Assembly: GCA_028284905.1 (NCBI GenBank)
Contig: JANQQU010000060.1
Coordinates: forward strand, 83,226-147,225
Reading direction: 5' to 3'
DNA length: 64,000 bases
DNA from: Calditrichia bacterium
Lineage (GTDB): Bacteria > Calditrichota > Calditrichia > RBG-13-44-9 > J075
In this document: positions 9,877 through 19,596 of the stretch, piece after piece
Numbering within the stretch: the stretch's first letter is position 1
Layout: each line of letters starts with the position of its first letter
Notes under the pieces: generated by a model
Databases searched by the model: none
What the model saw: only the letters and a program-made list of their open reading frames with translations
What the model was told of the DNA's origin: nothing
Translations under genes and position numbers: made by a program

Positions 9877-11025
9877 TTAACTGGACTGCAAACGGGCGAG
9901 AATCCCCTGAATTCTGCTCTTCTGAGCTTCAGGTGCTTTCTGTAAGGCAGTTTTGTAATTTTTGATAGCATCGCGAGTATTTCCGGCGCGATCATATCCT
10001 TCCCCAAGACTATCCCAGACATTCCAGGAATCGGGGTGGCGTTTCACATTAAGTTTGAAAATGCGCACAGCCTCTTCCACATTATTCTGGCCAAGCAATT
10101 GATACCCATAATTGTTCAGTTCATTTTCGCTACCAACATCTACCGCTTTTTTCATTGCTTTTTCAGATTCTTTTTTATTCCCCATGCCATCCAAAAGGCG
10201 GGACTTCGCTTGCAGAGTCGCAAAGTTGTCCCCCATACCAACAGCCTCATTAATTGTCGCTAATGCGGCATCATTTTGCCCATCGGCGAATTGTAAACGC
10301 GCTTTAACGGCGAGATTGTTCTGATTCCTGTTCCGGTTAATTGATTGCTCAATCAGAGACAAGCCTTCCTTGATATGCGTGTTGTTGTTCAGACAATACG
10401 TTGCTGCTTGCCTCCAGCCCAACTCATTGAATCCTGGCAGGCTCATTAACTCATCCCGCATGTGGGACAACACAATGCCATGGCCATCCATTTCAATGGA
10501 GAAAGGCACTTTTACTTTTTCCCAATGCATATAAGCGATAACAGAAGTTCCGGTCACATCTTCAAAATCATATCCCAGCCATTCACGATGCTCAGCAGAG
10601 ACTGGTGAAACATCAACGCGCAGCGCGTCTTCAGCTTCCCGGTAATTAAAACTTCCCCAGGCGGTATGGTCCTTGTTGAAAATTATCGTCCAACGGGATT
10701 CGCCAGGAATCATGTGCACGCCATAAGTACCTGCCGGTAAAGCTTTGCCTTCGATAACTACATCATAGTCGAATGTAATAGTTGTATTCTCATTCGCACC
10801 GGCTCTCCAGATACTGCTATAAGGAACGATGCCATTCCAAACCTGGCGATTGCGTACTGATGGTGCATGATAATTGATAGTAATATCATTGAACCCAATT
10901 CGAATAGCCGTTTCGCGTTCGGGGCTCACCCGTGGAAACGACACCGGCCTTTGTGCCAAAAGATCCAACGATAGACTACCGACCAAAACTAGTGCTGTCA
11001 ATAACAGTACAGAATAACGCTTCAT
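9877..11025 (-). CDS. Exported DUF2911 protein with C-terminal TPR
   Basis: Secreted or periplasmic protein of 382 residues with a signal peptide (cleavage probably after LLA, ~residue 24). Residues ~30-170 match DUF2911, including VWNGIVPYSSIWRAGANE and LPAGTYGVHMIPG. DUF2911 has no known biochemical role. Residues ~200-382 form TPR-like repeats ending in a module with VWDSLGEGY. The same module closes the esterase at 46197-47354. AAGGAG precedes the ATG. A 347-bp gap with a large hairpin separates it from the M36 protease upstream. Confidence 0.85.
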   Translation of the reverse strand: MKRYSVLLLTALVLVGSLSLDLLAQRPVSFPRVSPERETAIRIGFNDITINYHAPSVRNRQVWNGIVPYSSIWRAGANENTTITFDYDVVIEGKALPAGTYGVHMIPGESRWTIIFNKDHTAWGSFNYREAEDALRVDVSPVSAEHREWLGYDFEDVTGTSVIAYMHWEKVKVPFSIEMDGHGIVLSHMRDELMSLPGFNELGWRQAATYCLNNNTHIKEGLSLIEQSINRNRNQNNLAVKARLQFADGQNDAALATINEAVGMGDNFATLQAKSRLLDGMGNKKESEKAMKKAVDVGSENELNNYGYQLLGQNNVEEAVRIFKLNVKRHPDSWNVWDSLGEGYDRAGNTRDAIKNYKTALQKAPEAQKSRIQGILARLQSS

Positions 11026-11174
11026 ATGCTTCTCCTTTATTTAGTGATCAAGAAAGGATATAGCCACTTCCCACGGCTACACCCGATGAATGTAAACAAG
11101 CAATCTCCAAGATACTTTTATCGCGAATCGATTCAATCCCCCAAAAGAGTGTTTTGTAAATCCGAAAAGAATAT

Positions 11175-11235
11175 CCCGTTGCTGCTCGTCATAATTGACA
11201 TCATCAATTATACTACGAGCGCTAGTAGCAACGGG
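11175..11235. repeat. Large imperfect inverted repeat (23 paired bases)
   Basis: Nested palindrome of three stems: CCCGTTGCT pairs with AGCAACGGG (9 bp), GCTCGT with ACGAGC (6 bp), and ATAATTGA with TCAATTAT (8 bp) around the loop CATCA. The right arm carries a 6-base bulge (GCTAGT) and a small internal loop. There is no T-tract on either side, so it is not a standard terminator. It could be a REP- or MITE-like element, an RNA leader structure or an operator. Confidence 0.6.
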
Positions 11236-11322
11236 GTCTGGCAATGCAAGTTGCGCAGGTGGGATGAATTGCAAAAACAGGGATAAAAAGTGAGATTTAG
11301 GAGAAGCTCAGAGTATCTAAAT

Positions 11323-11353
11323 AAAAAAGGCGCTCGATCGGAGCGCCTTTTTT
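11323..11353 (-). terminator. Rho-independent terminator of the M36 protease gene
   Basis: GGCGCTC (11329-11335), loop GATCG and GAGCGCC (11341-11347), flanked by A6 and T6. On the minus strand the stem is followed by a T-run, 20 bp after the M36 protease stop. The symmetry would also terminate plus-strand transcription. Confidence 0.9.
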
Positions 11354-11372
11354 ATATTACTAAAGTTAGAAA

Positions 11373-14315
11373 TTACTTCAAGAGCATCAGCTTATTCGTT
11401 TGCACAAATCGCTCATTTCCGGAAACAGCCTCCATCCGATAAAGATAAATACCGGAAGCGACCTGGGAGCCAGTATTGCTGGTGCCATTCCACTCAACAG
11501 CATAACGGCCGGCTGCCTTATTATCGGAAACCAGCGTGCGCACTTCCTGGCCAAGCAGATTGTATATTTTAATGACAACCTGAGCATTTGCCGAAACGGC
11601 ATAGCGAATGGTCGTGCTCGGATTAAACGGATTCGGGAAGTTTTGCGACAATTCAAATGCATCAGGTAAAGTATTCTCGAGATCATCAATACCGGTAACG
11701 CTGCCGAGTGCGAGTATTTCGATATCGTCGACACATGCTTCTACCAGGGAGCCACCGCCGAGGTCAGCTGCGACAAAGCGGATTTGCATGCTGTCTGTAG
11801 CAACCAAATAATCTTCCAGGTTGAATTGGACAGATTCCCAACCATCGGTCGAAGAATTCGTATTTTCAAGATTCACCCAGGTTTGTCCGCCATCATTGGA
11901 AATATCAACGACCCAGAAGTCTTGCCCCGGATTATTCCCGAGATTATTTGAATACCACTTATAATAGCTCAATACCGGGTTCTGCATACCATCTATGTTG
12001 ATAATCGGAGAGAATAATGTTGTTTTTCCGCCATCGACATCAAAGGTACCAGCACCGCCGGAATTACGGCCATCAGTAACAAAGCAATCAGTGCCATTGG
12101 GCGTATTGTCATTTTCCGGTTGGCTGCCGAGACTCGTTGCCTGCGGATCCATCCTGTTCCAAATACCGGTAGTGGCATTATCATCCGGTGCACCAATCGT
12201 CCACCCGCTTTCCTCTTCCAGGGGATCAAAAAGAATTTGATCATAGCCGACGAGGAAAGTATAGGACCCATTGCGCGGGAAACGAACATCCTGATTTGCC
12301 GCAACATCCAACATGTGAATATAATAGTCTACTTTTGCGCCCCGTGCCTGTGCAGGAATGTCTGCCTGGTATTCATTCGCATTTATTTCCTGAGCCTCCA
12401 CACGTATTTCTGTCTGGAATCCATCGAGAGAATAGTATACCGCGAGTGAGTCAACACCAGGTCCGAAACCGGTAACCTCGAATATAACCGGGTAAGCGCT
12501 GGTTGTATCTGGCGTATTCGCCACAGGAATGTGATTAAAAGATGACAGAATAAATAACGAACTGCCAATACCGTGATTATTAAAGGCTTCTACAATCTGA
12601 TCCATATGCGGGGTGCCGTTGTCCAGGTTGCCGTCATCGTCATCAGTGATTAGCACTTCAAGGAACCACTCACTAAATGCGGTGCCAAGATCCGCGTCAT
12701 CCGGGGTTCCCCAGCGGGCAAAGTGGAACAAGTCCCGGGCAACTTCACGAGAAGTTAGTTGACGCAAATCCCAGAAAGCGCCACCGATAATCAAACCGTC
12801 ACTATGGGAAGAACCGGTTACATTTTCCGGATAACGACGAGTATTGGAAACAAAGCGCAAGGTAGTTCCCGGTCCAAAAAAGCCGCGGCCGATATTCGGT
12901 ACATCTTCTACCATTGCAGACAAGACATCCGCTATACCTTCATGAGTTGCACCATTAATCATACCAAACTGCGCACCCGCTTGCTGAAACAAGCGATCAT
13001 TAACACCATGACCATATTCATGGTAAACAACTGAAGGCATTTGTCCGATATCCGGGCAACCACCACCGGCATTGAAGAAGTTGATACCAACCCCGTCCCA
13101 AAAAGCATTACAGGGCCAAATCGGGTTTTCTGGTCCAATATTCACAGAGCAAGGCATGCTGTAATCCATCGCAGTCATATTCGGATCCAGAGTTTTTAAG
13201 AAATTGTAGACGAGTGTGCCGTGGAAATAAGAATCTCTTTCGGAAGCCAGGGAATTGTTGTCATCCCAGAGGATATCCAATGTATCACCGGGATCGACAG
13301 TACCACTAAAATCCGCGTTGGGGCCGTTCGCATTTCGAACATCCAGCCAGGGGCTGGAAAGCCGGGCAGTAACATTGCTGGTTGTTGTAATATCTGTCTC
13401 GGCATAGCCCGTGCTGTCTGTTACCAATTGGGCACCGTCAACGGATACGCGCAGGTCTGTCATACCTTCTTCAACAAAAGGACCGGTCGGGATTTCCAGC
13501 TGAACCATACCATTTACCTGCACGCCAGTTGATTCATGACGAACACGATTATGGCGCCAAATAATTTCGCCGGTATGAGCATCAACAAAAACATGATAAT
13601 TTCCCGGAGTGCTTTTCATCTGGACATTTACCTCGTATACCAGGTGATAAGTCAGATTCTGACCATCGCGCACAGGCAGTACATACAGTGTCCCTTCCCC
13701 GGAAACATTATCAGTGGCAGAATTAAACTCCAGACCTTCCAGCGCCATAAACTGGGCATCCTGATAGGAAATTAACGGATTCATATCCAGCTCGATTTCC
13801 GGATAGAAATCGACACCAAAAGCCATCAAATTGCCATTTTCAAAAAAACGTAATTCAATTTCTGAAAAAAGCACCTGCACATCGCCCTTCATTTGCTTAA
13901 AGGAGACGTACCATTTATTCCGCACTTTTTGTGCGCGAGTCATTGTCAGCTGAGAGGTCTCCAAACGGAGTGCCTGGCTGTTGTTTTGCAAGAACGTTCT
14001 GGAGGCAGCTTCGATGTTGTCTTTCGTCAGGACACCAAAACCTTCCACCGGAATCCCTTTTCCAAAGGCACGATGCGGTGTGCCGGTTGCCTCATTCCAT
14101 TGCACCGACCAATTTCCATGTTTCCGTTGAAATTCCTGCCATTGGAAAGATCTTGTCATTTGGGATTGTTTAGAGCGATCAAAAGACATCTCGGTATTCA
14201 TTTGCGCAGGCAACAGAATAGACCCGTCTGCCTCAGCCTTGTGTTGCCCATTCAGCGCTGCCGGAATCAGCACCAAAAGGGTCAGTAAAATTATTGTGAA
14301 ACGAACTCTCTGCAT
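11373..14315 (-). CDS. Secreted M36 (fungalysin-type) metalloprotease with C-terminal sorting tail
   Basis: Zinc endopeptidase secreted with a propeptide. The start at 14315 is preferred because AAAGGA lies just upstream; a further ATG exists at 14330. A signal peptide (~residues 1-24) is followed by an FTP/PepSY-like propeptide (~60-260). The active site HEYGH lies near residue 431, with a downstream GATHEGIAD Glu ligand. Then come beta-rich domains, including one resembling an immune-inhibitor/MAM-like fold. The last ~80 residues form a Por/FlgD-Ig tail with NFPNPFNPSTTI and KIYNLLGQEV, which in relatives directs type IX-like secretion or surface anchoring. A strong terminator follows. Confidence 0.92.
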   Translation of the reverse strand: MQRVRFTIILLTLLVLIPAALNGQHKAEADGSILLPAQMNTEMSFDRSKQSQMTRSFQWQEFQRKHGNWSVQWNEATGTPHRAFGKGIPVEGFGVLTKDNIEAASRTFLQNNSQALRLETSQLTMTRAQKVRNKWYVSFKQMKGDVQVLFSEIELRFFENGNLMAFGVDFYPEIELDMNPLISYQDAQFMALEGLEFNSATDNVSGEGTLYVLPVRDGQNLTYHLVYEVNVQMKSTPGNYHVFVDAHTGEIIWRHNRVRHESTGVQVNGMVQLEIPTGPFVEEGMTDLRVSVDGAQLVTDSTGYAETDITTTSNVTARLSSPWLDVRNANGPNADFSGTVDPGDTLDILWDDNNSLASERDSYFHGTLVYNFLKTLDPNMTAMDYSMPCSVNIGPENPIWPCNAFWDGVGINFFNAGGGCPDIGQMPSVVYHEYGHGVNDRLFQQAGAQFGMINGATHEGIADVLSAMVEDVPNIGRGFFGPGTTLRFVSNTRRYPENVTGSSHSDGLIIGGAFWDLRQLTSREVARDLFHFARWGTPDDADLGTAFSEWFLEVLITDDDDGNLDNGTPHMDQIVEAFNNHGIGSSLFILSSFNHIPVANTPDTTSAYPVIFEVTGFGPGVDSLAVYYSLDGFQTEIRVEAQEINANEYQADIPAQARGAKVDYYIHMLDVAANQDVRFPRNGSYTFLVGYDQILFDPLEEESGWTIGAPDDNATTGIWNRMDPQATSLGSQPENDNTPNGTDCFVTDGRNSGGAGTFDVDGGKTTLFSPIINIDGMQNPVLSYYKWYSNNLGNNPGQDFWVVDISNDGGQTWVNLENTNSSTDGWESVQFNLEDYLVATDSMQIRFVAADLGGGSLVEACVDDIEILALGSVTGIDDLENTLPDAFELSQNFPNPFNPSTTIRYAVSANAQVVIKIYNLLGQEVRTLVSDNKAAGRYAVEWNGTSNTGSQVASGIYLYRMEAVSGNERFVQTNKLMLLK

Positions 14316-14468
14316 AGCATTCCTTTCCATTGAATTAAGCTTAGCTTCTTAGCCAATTAAGATGTAAACGCCTCTAAAACGATGTGCCAATATTTCGGAT
14401 AGATATATTAGATGTGCTAAAAAATGTAGGCATCTATAGAAACAATCCCTGCTTCGGAAATAAAAAAA

Positions 14469-15221
14469 TCAATATACACCCAAAAGCTTTAAGGCAATCA
14501 TTAGTATTGCTACAAATAATACCGCTTTAATTGCCTTGTCCCCCCTCCGAACGGATAATTTTGCCGCCCACCAGGCGCCGAAAGAATTACCCGCTGCGAG
14601 GCCGAGCCCTAACAACCAATCTATTTTCCCATTTAGCATAAACACCAGCAAAACCGGTAAAGTATATATGAACACAATAAATACCTTGTGCATATTTACC
14701 TTCACCAAAGAAACTTGTAGTAAATGAAACAGTGCGGCCATCAGCAGGAACCCAACACCGACCTGTATAAACCCGCCGTAAAAACCAATCCCCAACATTG
14801 CCGGGTAAACCAGCCAGCCTCTTTTTTCAGATTTTAAGGCGTCAACATCACCTTTACCAACCGGCGAAAAGAGCATCGAAATTATCACGCCAATTAATAC
14901 AATTGCCAAAATGCGCTGAAACCAGGCATCACCAATTTTTACAGCAGCAATTGCCCCGGCAATGCCTCCCGGCAAAGTCCACAGCGCCAATTTAAAGCTT
15001 AGCTTAAACTCGGACATTTTTTCCTGGCGAAAAGAGAGAATGGCAAAAATATTTTGGATTAAGATAGCCACCCGATTGGTGCCATTCGCAAGCGCGCTAT
15101 CCAGCCCCATAAAAATCAGCGCCGGCAAAGTCAATGCGGAGCCACCTCCGGCCATAACATTGATCATTCCCGCGGCAGCACCGACTGCAAACAAAATTAA
15201 GAATTGCCCATATTCCATCAT
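14469..15221 (-). CDS. TauE/SafE-family membrane permease
   Basis: Polytopic protein of 250 residues in the TauE/SafE (sulfite exporter) family, with about eight hydrophobic helices. The N-terminal AAGMINVMAGGGSALTLPAL stretch and the second-half GIGFYGGFIQVGVGF are the paired family signatures. Members export sulfite, sulfoacetate or other organic anions, and the substrate here is not predictable. Its start overlaps the menD stop by 4 bp, so it is translationally coupled to menaquinone biosynthesis genes. That pairing has no obvious metabolic reason. Confidence 0.88.
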   Translation of the reverse strand: MMEYGQFLILFAVGAAAGMINVMAGGGSALTLPALIFMGLDSALANGTNRVAILIQNIFAILSFRQEKMSEFKLSFKLALWTLPGGIAGAIAAVKIGDAWFQRILAIVLIGVIISMLFSPVGKGDVDALKSEKRGWLVYPAMLGIGFYGGFIQVGVGFLLMAALFHLLQVSLVKVNMHKVFIVFIYTLPVLLVFMLNGKIDWLLGLGLAAGNSFGAWWAAKLSVRRGDKAIKAVLFVAILMIALKLLGVY

Positions 15222-16975
15222 TGACCTTCCAGGTTGCGAACAATTTCCGCTTTCAAAGCTTCGTGCAGGCGAGCGTTGGCTCCTCGATCAGTCTTAACTT
15301 CTATGATTGCTGATCGACCATCATTCTGTAACTGACAATAGACATCGCGAAATTCTTTCTTATTATCAGGGCAAAAATACGGCAAGCCGGCAAAATCGGC
15401 AATTAAGGAAAACTCATAATTATGGGGTGTCCCAAAGTTATCTTCGAATACATCACCGACTTTAGCGATCGGCAAGAATGAAAAAATCCCTCCCCCGCCG
15501 TTGTTTATCACTACGACAATCACCGGATATTCATTTTCTGCAATTTGAACAACACCATTCATATCATGAATAAATGCCAGGTCGCCAACAATTAACGTCA
15601 CAGGCTTTTTCAGTCCTTCTGCAAAACCGGCTGCAGCGCTAATAGTGCCATCGATACCGCTGGCACCACGATTTGCAACAACTCTCGCATTTTTTCCGGG
15701 CACACCAAAGACATCCATATCGCGAACCGGCATACTGGCGGCAAGGAACAGGCCATTGCCTGCGGCAATCTCCGCTGAGACTAATCTTGCGACAGCGACT
15801 TCATCGATTTCTTCTGAATTCTTATCATGCCCCTTGAACACCTCGGCAGCTTTATTTGAGTATAACTGCCAATGCTTTAAATAATTACTGGATTGGGCGT
15901 TTTGTATTTGCGGAATAATGCTATTAACAAATCCGGTAATATCGCATGTTAATCGCAAACTTATCTGATGCGTTGGATCGTATTTTTGGCCTCCCGGCAA
16001 AACAGCAATGTAATTTTCCGGTGAACAGCGCTCCAAATAGTGTGACCATTTTTTAGAAACCATCCGATAGCCGACATGGAGCACTGTGTCCGGCTGAAGG
16101 TTTTCGGCCACAGCTTGAGAGGACAATACTGCATCAAAATAGGGCACATGCTGAGGAAAGTTTTCCAGACGCAATCCGGAAGTAATATCTGCAAACACCG
16201 GCCAGTTTAGCAAGTCTGCTAAACTTCTTACTGCTTCAATTTCAGTGAGGGATGACAATCTCCCAATACTTAATATTCCCTTTTGAGTGCTTTTGATGAC
16301 ATTCGCCAACTGCAAGAGCTCATCCATTGCGGGCAAGGTTACTTGCCGGGCATATTGGCTATAGGGTTGATCGCTTTCTTGCCAGCGTTTAGCAATACTT
16401 TCACCCCAGGCAACCGGTTCACCAAGAGGGACAAGCGGCTCCCTGAACATACAATTTAAATGCGCCACACCTGCCGGTTGGGAAACAGCCTGGAAGACCA
16501 ACTGGTCAATCGTTGTCAACAACATTTCGGTTTTAATATGTGGTTCCGGGCAGGGCAAGTCGAAAAACCATTTTGCGTAATTACCAAACAATCCAACCTG
16601 GTCAATGGTTTGATTCGCACCGGTCTTTCGTAATTCCGGCGGCCGGTCTGCAGATAAAACGATGATAGGAATATTTTCCTGGGCAGCTTCAATAATTGCC
16701 GGATAATAATTCGCGGCAGCTGTTCCGGAGGTGCATATCAATACTGCCGGCACACCCGTTGCCCGGGCATAGCCGAGTGCGTGAAAGGCGGCACCGCGTT
16801 CGTCATAGAAGATTCTTGTTTTTGCTTTCGGGTGGCGGGCAGCTGCAACAGTTAGTGGTGTGGAACGGGAACCGGGAGAAATACAAAAATAATCGATCTC
16901 GTTGCGTATTAATTCCTCAACGATCAACTGCCCCCAAAGGTCGTTGATATTAACAGCTTCCATATTTTCGCACAA
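15218..16975 (-). CDS. menD: 2-succinyl-5-enolpyruvyl-6-hydroxy-3-cyclohexene-1-carboxylate synthase
   Basis: Thiamine-diphosphate enzyme that joins 2-oxoglutarate-derived succinic semialdehyde to isochorismate, the second committed step of menaquinone synthesis. The N-terminal SPGSRSTPLT (~residue 33) is diagnostic of MenD. The ThDP/Mg motif runs from GDLAFIHDMNG to the NNGGGGIFS stretch (~residues 470-500). The length of 585 is close to the family norm. It lies 28 bp downstream of menF, which makes its isochorismate substrate, and overlaps the TauE-like gene by 4 bp. Other men genes are not in the window. Confidence 0.96.
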   Translation of the reverse strand: MCENMEAVNINDLWGQLIVEELIRNEIDYFCISPGSRSTPLTVAAARHPKAKTRIFYDERGAAFHALGYARATGVPAVLICTSGTAAANYYPAIIEAAQENIPIIVLSADRPPELRKTGANQTIDQVGLFGNYAKWFFDLPCPEPHIKTEMLLTTIDQLVFQAVSQPAGVAHLNCMFREPLVPLGEPVAWGESIAKRWQESDQPYSQYARQVTLPAMDELLQLANVIKSTQKGILSIGRLSSLTEIEAVRSLADLLNWPVFADITSGLRLENFPQHVPYFDAVLSSQAVAENLQPDTVLHVGYRMVSKKWSHYLERCSPENYIAVLPGGQKYDPTHQISLRLTCDITGFVNSIIPQIQNAQSSNYLKHWQLYSNKAAEVFKGHDKNSEEIDEVAVARLVSAEIAAGNGLFLAASMPVRDMDVFGVPGKNARVVANRGASGIDGTISAAAGFAEGLKKPVTLIVGDLAFIHDMNGVVQIAENEYPVIVVVINNGGGGIFSFLPIAKVGDVFEDNFGTPHNYEFSLIADFAGLPYFCPDNKKEFRDVYCQLQNDGRSAIIEVKTDRGANARLHEALKAEIVRNLEGQ

Positions 16976-17003
16976 CCCTTATTGCACTTGCAACGCATTC
17001 GCT

Positions 17004-18398
17004 TTAGCCACGATATCCAAAGACCTTCAGAAATCCGGCAATCTTATTTTCTATTTCTTCCCATTCTTTTTCCGGGGATGATCCCGGTACAATGCCTGCG
17101 CCGGAATATAAAAAGAGCTTATTTGCAACTACCAGTCCGGAGCGAATTGCGACAGCGAACTCCGCCGCATTATGATTGACCCAACCGACCGGACCGGCAT
17201 ACCAGCCCCGATCGAAGCTTTCTAGTTGATCAATCTGGTCGATAGCCGAATGCTTCGGCAATCCGCCAACAGCGGGTGTGGGGTGTAGCGCGGAAAGGAT
17301 TTCTCCGTCATCCACATTCTTTTTAAGGAATCCCCGTAAACGCATATATAAGTGCTGTAACTTTGCCAGTTTTAGCACCGAGACGTTATCCGGTGTTTCA
17401 ATCCAGGTACAAATCTTGTCAAATGAAGAGCGAATACTATCAACAACATAGCGGTGCTCCCGGCTATCTTTTTCGCTATCGAGCAACTCCTTTTCGATAA
17501 CGGCATCCTGCCCTCTGGAATTACCCCGGGGGCGAGTGCCGGCAACAGCTTCACTGAAAATATGACGATGCTCCCGGCGGTAGAGACGTTCCGGGGTGCC
17601 GCCAATAAAGGCATGATCCTCATCAGGTTGAAAACAGAAATAAAAGGCCCGGGCATCGTTTTTCTGAATATGAAACAACAGCGCCAATGCATTCAGGCTG
17701 CTCACAAAGCGAAATTCTGATCGCCGTGCCAGGACAATTTTCTCGATTTTATTGCCCTGAAATAACTGAGTGGCTGCCTTGATATTTTTCCACCATCCCT
17801 GCTTGTTCGGGAAATCTATTCGATTTAGCAACACCGGCATTTGGGAGAAGACTGTTGGTTTTTTCCATACCACTTCATCCAACGACGCCAGGCATTCGTT
17901 GAGTTGTTCGTAAACATCTCTTGAAGGATTAAACAAATGATTGAGCGCAAAGAACCACTTGTTTTCGCGGGAAAGTATTTCTAACCGAGGAATAACAAAA
18001 TAATAGGATCCGAAGCGGCGCCAGTTTTCATCAGGTTTCTTCTTGGAACGAAAACGGATACCACCATAATAGCGAGCAGTTGTTACCGTTGCATCAAGAT
18101 GTTCAGTGAGGCGACGAAACAAACCAGAGGGATCGGAAATTCCTTTGTTTCCCTGCACATAATCAGCACGGCCGACTCCAGCCATTTCTACCCTTTTTTT
18201 CCGGTCACACCAGTAGGTCTTGTGCGGAGATTTTTGATTCATCAACCAGGGCAAGGGCTGAATGTTGTCTACGGGTATCTCAACACGAATCAACCGGCGC
18301 TTATTGTTGAAAGATGCCAGATCGAGCGATGCGAATGTTTTCTCCAACTGTTCGCACATTGTTTGGTGGATTGGATGGTGTTTTATAGTCAATTCCAT
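17004..18398 (-). CDS. menF: Isochorismate synthase
   Basis: Converts chorismate to isochorismate for menaquinone. The chorismate-binding fold is clear: KIVLARRSEF, FIGGTPERLY, SEAVAGTRPRG, HPTPAVGGLP, and the C-terminal AGIVPGSSPEKEW metal-binding region. The start at 18398 is chosen because AAGGCGG lies 8 bp upstream and it begins 25 bp after the mltG stop; the frame runs on to 18494 inside mltG. The product is 464 residues. Family members also include anthranilate and salicylate synthases, but the adjoining menD makes MenF the best reading. Confidence 0.94.
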   Translation of the reverse strand: MELTIKHHPIHQTMCEQLEKTFASLDLASFNNKRRLIRVEIPVDNIQPLPWLMNQKSPHKTYWCDRKKRVEMAGVGRADYVQGNKGISDPSGLFRRLTEHLDATVTTARYYGGIRFRSKKKPDENWRRFGSYYFVIPRLEILSRENKWFFALNHLFNPSRDVYEQLNECLASLDEVVWKKPTVFSQMPVLLNRIDFPNKQGWWKNIKAATQLFQGNKIEKIVLARRSEFRFVSSLNALALLFHIQKNDARAFYFCFQPDEDHAFIGGTPERLYRREHRHIFSEAVAGTRPRGNSRGQDAVIEKELLDSEKDSREHRYVVDSIRSSFDKICTWIETPDNVSVLKLAKLQHLYMRLRGFLKKNVDDGEILSALHPTPAVGGLPKHSAIDQIDQLESFDRGWYAGPVGWVNHNAAEFAVAIRSGLVVANKLFLYSGAGIVPGSSPEKEWEEIENKIAGFLKVFGYRG

Positions 18399-18423
18399 AT
18401 TATCGCCGCCTTCGGTCCAAAAG

Positions 18424-19557
18424 TTATTTTCCTGACGCAGACTTTTTACGTGCATTTTTTCGATGTTGCCGCCGTACTTCATTAAATTTGGCATGCCAAC
18501 GATTGTGCTCCCTCAAGGTCCTGGAAAACTTATGACTTCCATCTCCGATTGCCACCATATAAAGATACGGTGATGCAACGGGAAAAATACAGGCTAAAAC
18601 GGATAATTTTCCCGGGTTGTTTATGGGGCCGGGAGGCAAGCCTGCATATTTATAAGTATTATAAGGCGAATCTATTTCAAGATGCTTGTAAAGCAGCCGT
18701 CTTGGCGGACCCGGCAGAATATACTGGATCGTGGGATCTGCCTGCAAAGGCCAACCGAGACGCAGTCGATTGTAATAAAGCGAGGAAATAACGACTCTTT
18801 CCGAATCTACAAGCGCTTCACCTTCAACGATTGAAGCAAGGGTAAGGATTTGGTACGGATCTCGGGAGATTAATTCGAGTTGTTTTCTTACGGAATCAGA
18901 ATCGAAGATGTCCAGCATTTCCTGAACGAGGTGGGTGATAATTTTTTCTTCGGAAGTTTTCCATTCGAAGAAGTACGTCTCCGGTAACAGGTAGCCTTCC
19001 AGGGAATGTGCGCCGGGGACTAACTTGTTTGCGAACGCACTATCATTTACCAAAGACACAAAGCGGGCGGAATCGATACCAACAGCTTCCTGGAGTAGAC
19101 TGGCCATTTTGTCGGATAAAATACCTTCCGGCAAAGTAACTTTTGAACGATGCGGCGGCGCATTTTCCAGATAGTTAAGCAATCTCCAGGGAGAAAGGTT
19201 TCTCGGTATATCGAACAAACCTGCACGCACCTTTTTTTCTTTCCCGGTAATTCTTCCCAGCAGCAGAAACAGCGTCTTATTGCTTAACAAATCTTTTTTA
19301 ATTAACGAGTCAGCCACCTGATGAAAAGATGCACCGGCAGGAATCAGCAAAGTGCTTTTCGCTTCGTTATTATTTGTAACCTCTCCTGTGCTTTCCCAAA
19401 AAACAAGGTAGGTAAACAGCAACAATGGCACTCCGGCCAATGCCAGCTTTCCCAGGATTGTATAGCGTATAACAAACCAAAGAAAGTGCCCAATCAGGAA
19501 TACAACAAACCCGATTCGGGAAATGATATTATTTATTTTTTGAAGAAAAATATTCAA
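18424..19557 (-). CDS. mltG: Endolytic murein transglycosylase MltG
   Basis: Inner-membrane lytic transglycosylase that cuts nascent glycan strands and sets their length. One membrane helix lies near residues 30-52, followed by a LysM-like region (IPAGASFHQVADSL) and the YceG catalytic domain. The catalytic Glu sits in LASIVEGEA (~residue 237), and QADPTIQY and YKYAGLPPGPINNPG are conserved family motifs. The length of 377 is near normal. It lies between the TrpC-like gene and menF on the same strand, a mixed-function operon. Confidence 0.95.
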   Translation of the reverse strand: MNIFLQKINNIISRIGFVVFLIGHFLWFVIRYTILGKLALAGVPLLLFTYLVFWESTGEVTNNNEAKSTLLIPAGASFHQVADSLIKKDLLSNKTLFLLLGRITGKEKKVRAGLFDIPRNLSPWRLLNYLENAPPHRSKVTLPEGILSDKMASLLQEAVGIDSARFVSLVNDSAFANKLVPGAHSLEGYLLPETYFFEWKTSEEKIITHLVQEMLDIFDSDSVRKQLELISRDPYQILTLASIVEGEALVDSERVVISSLYYNRLRLGWPLQADPTIQYILPGPPRRLLYKHLEIDSPYNTYKYAGLPPGPINNPGKLSVLACIFPVASPYLYMVAIGDGSHKFSRTLREHNRWHAKFNEVRRQHRKNARKKSASGK

Positions 19558-19596
19558 GATTCACATCCTGTAAACAATCAACAGCTTGTTAAGTAA

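Larger units (their letters stand above)
11026..11372. other. 347-bp intergenic region with hairpin and terminator
   Basis: No convincing gene; the short frames on both strands lack family character. It holds the terminator of the M36 protease gene (11323-11353), a large imperfect palindrome (11175-11235), and the ribosome-binding site of the DUF2911 gene. I could not identify a clean promoter for that gene. Confidence 0.6.
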
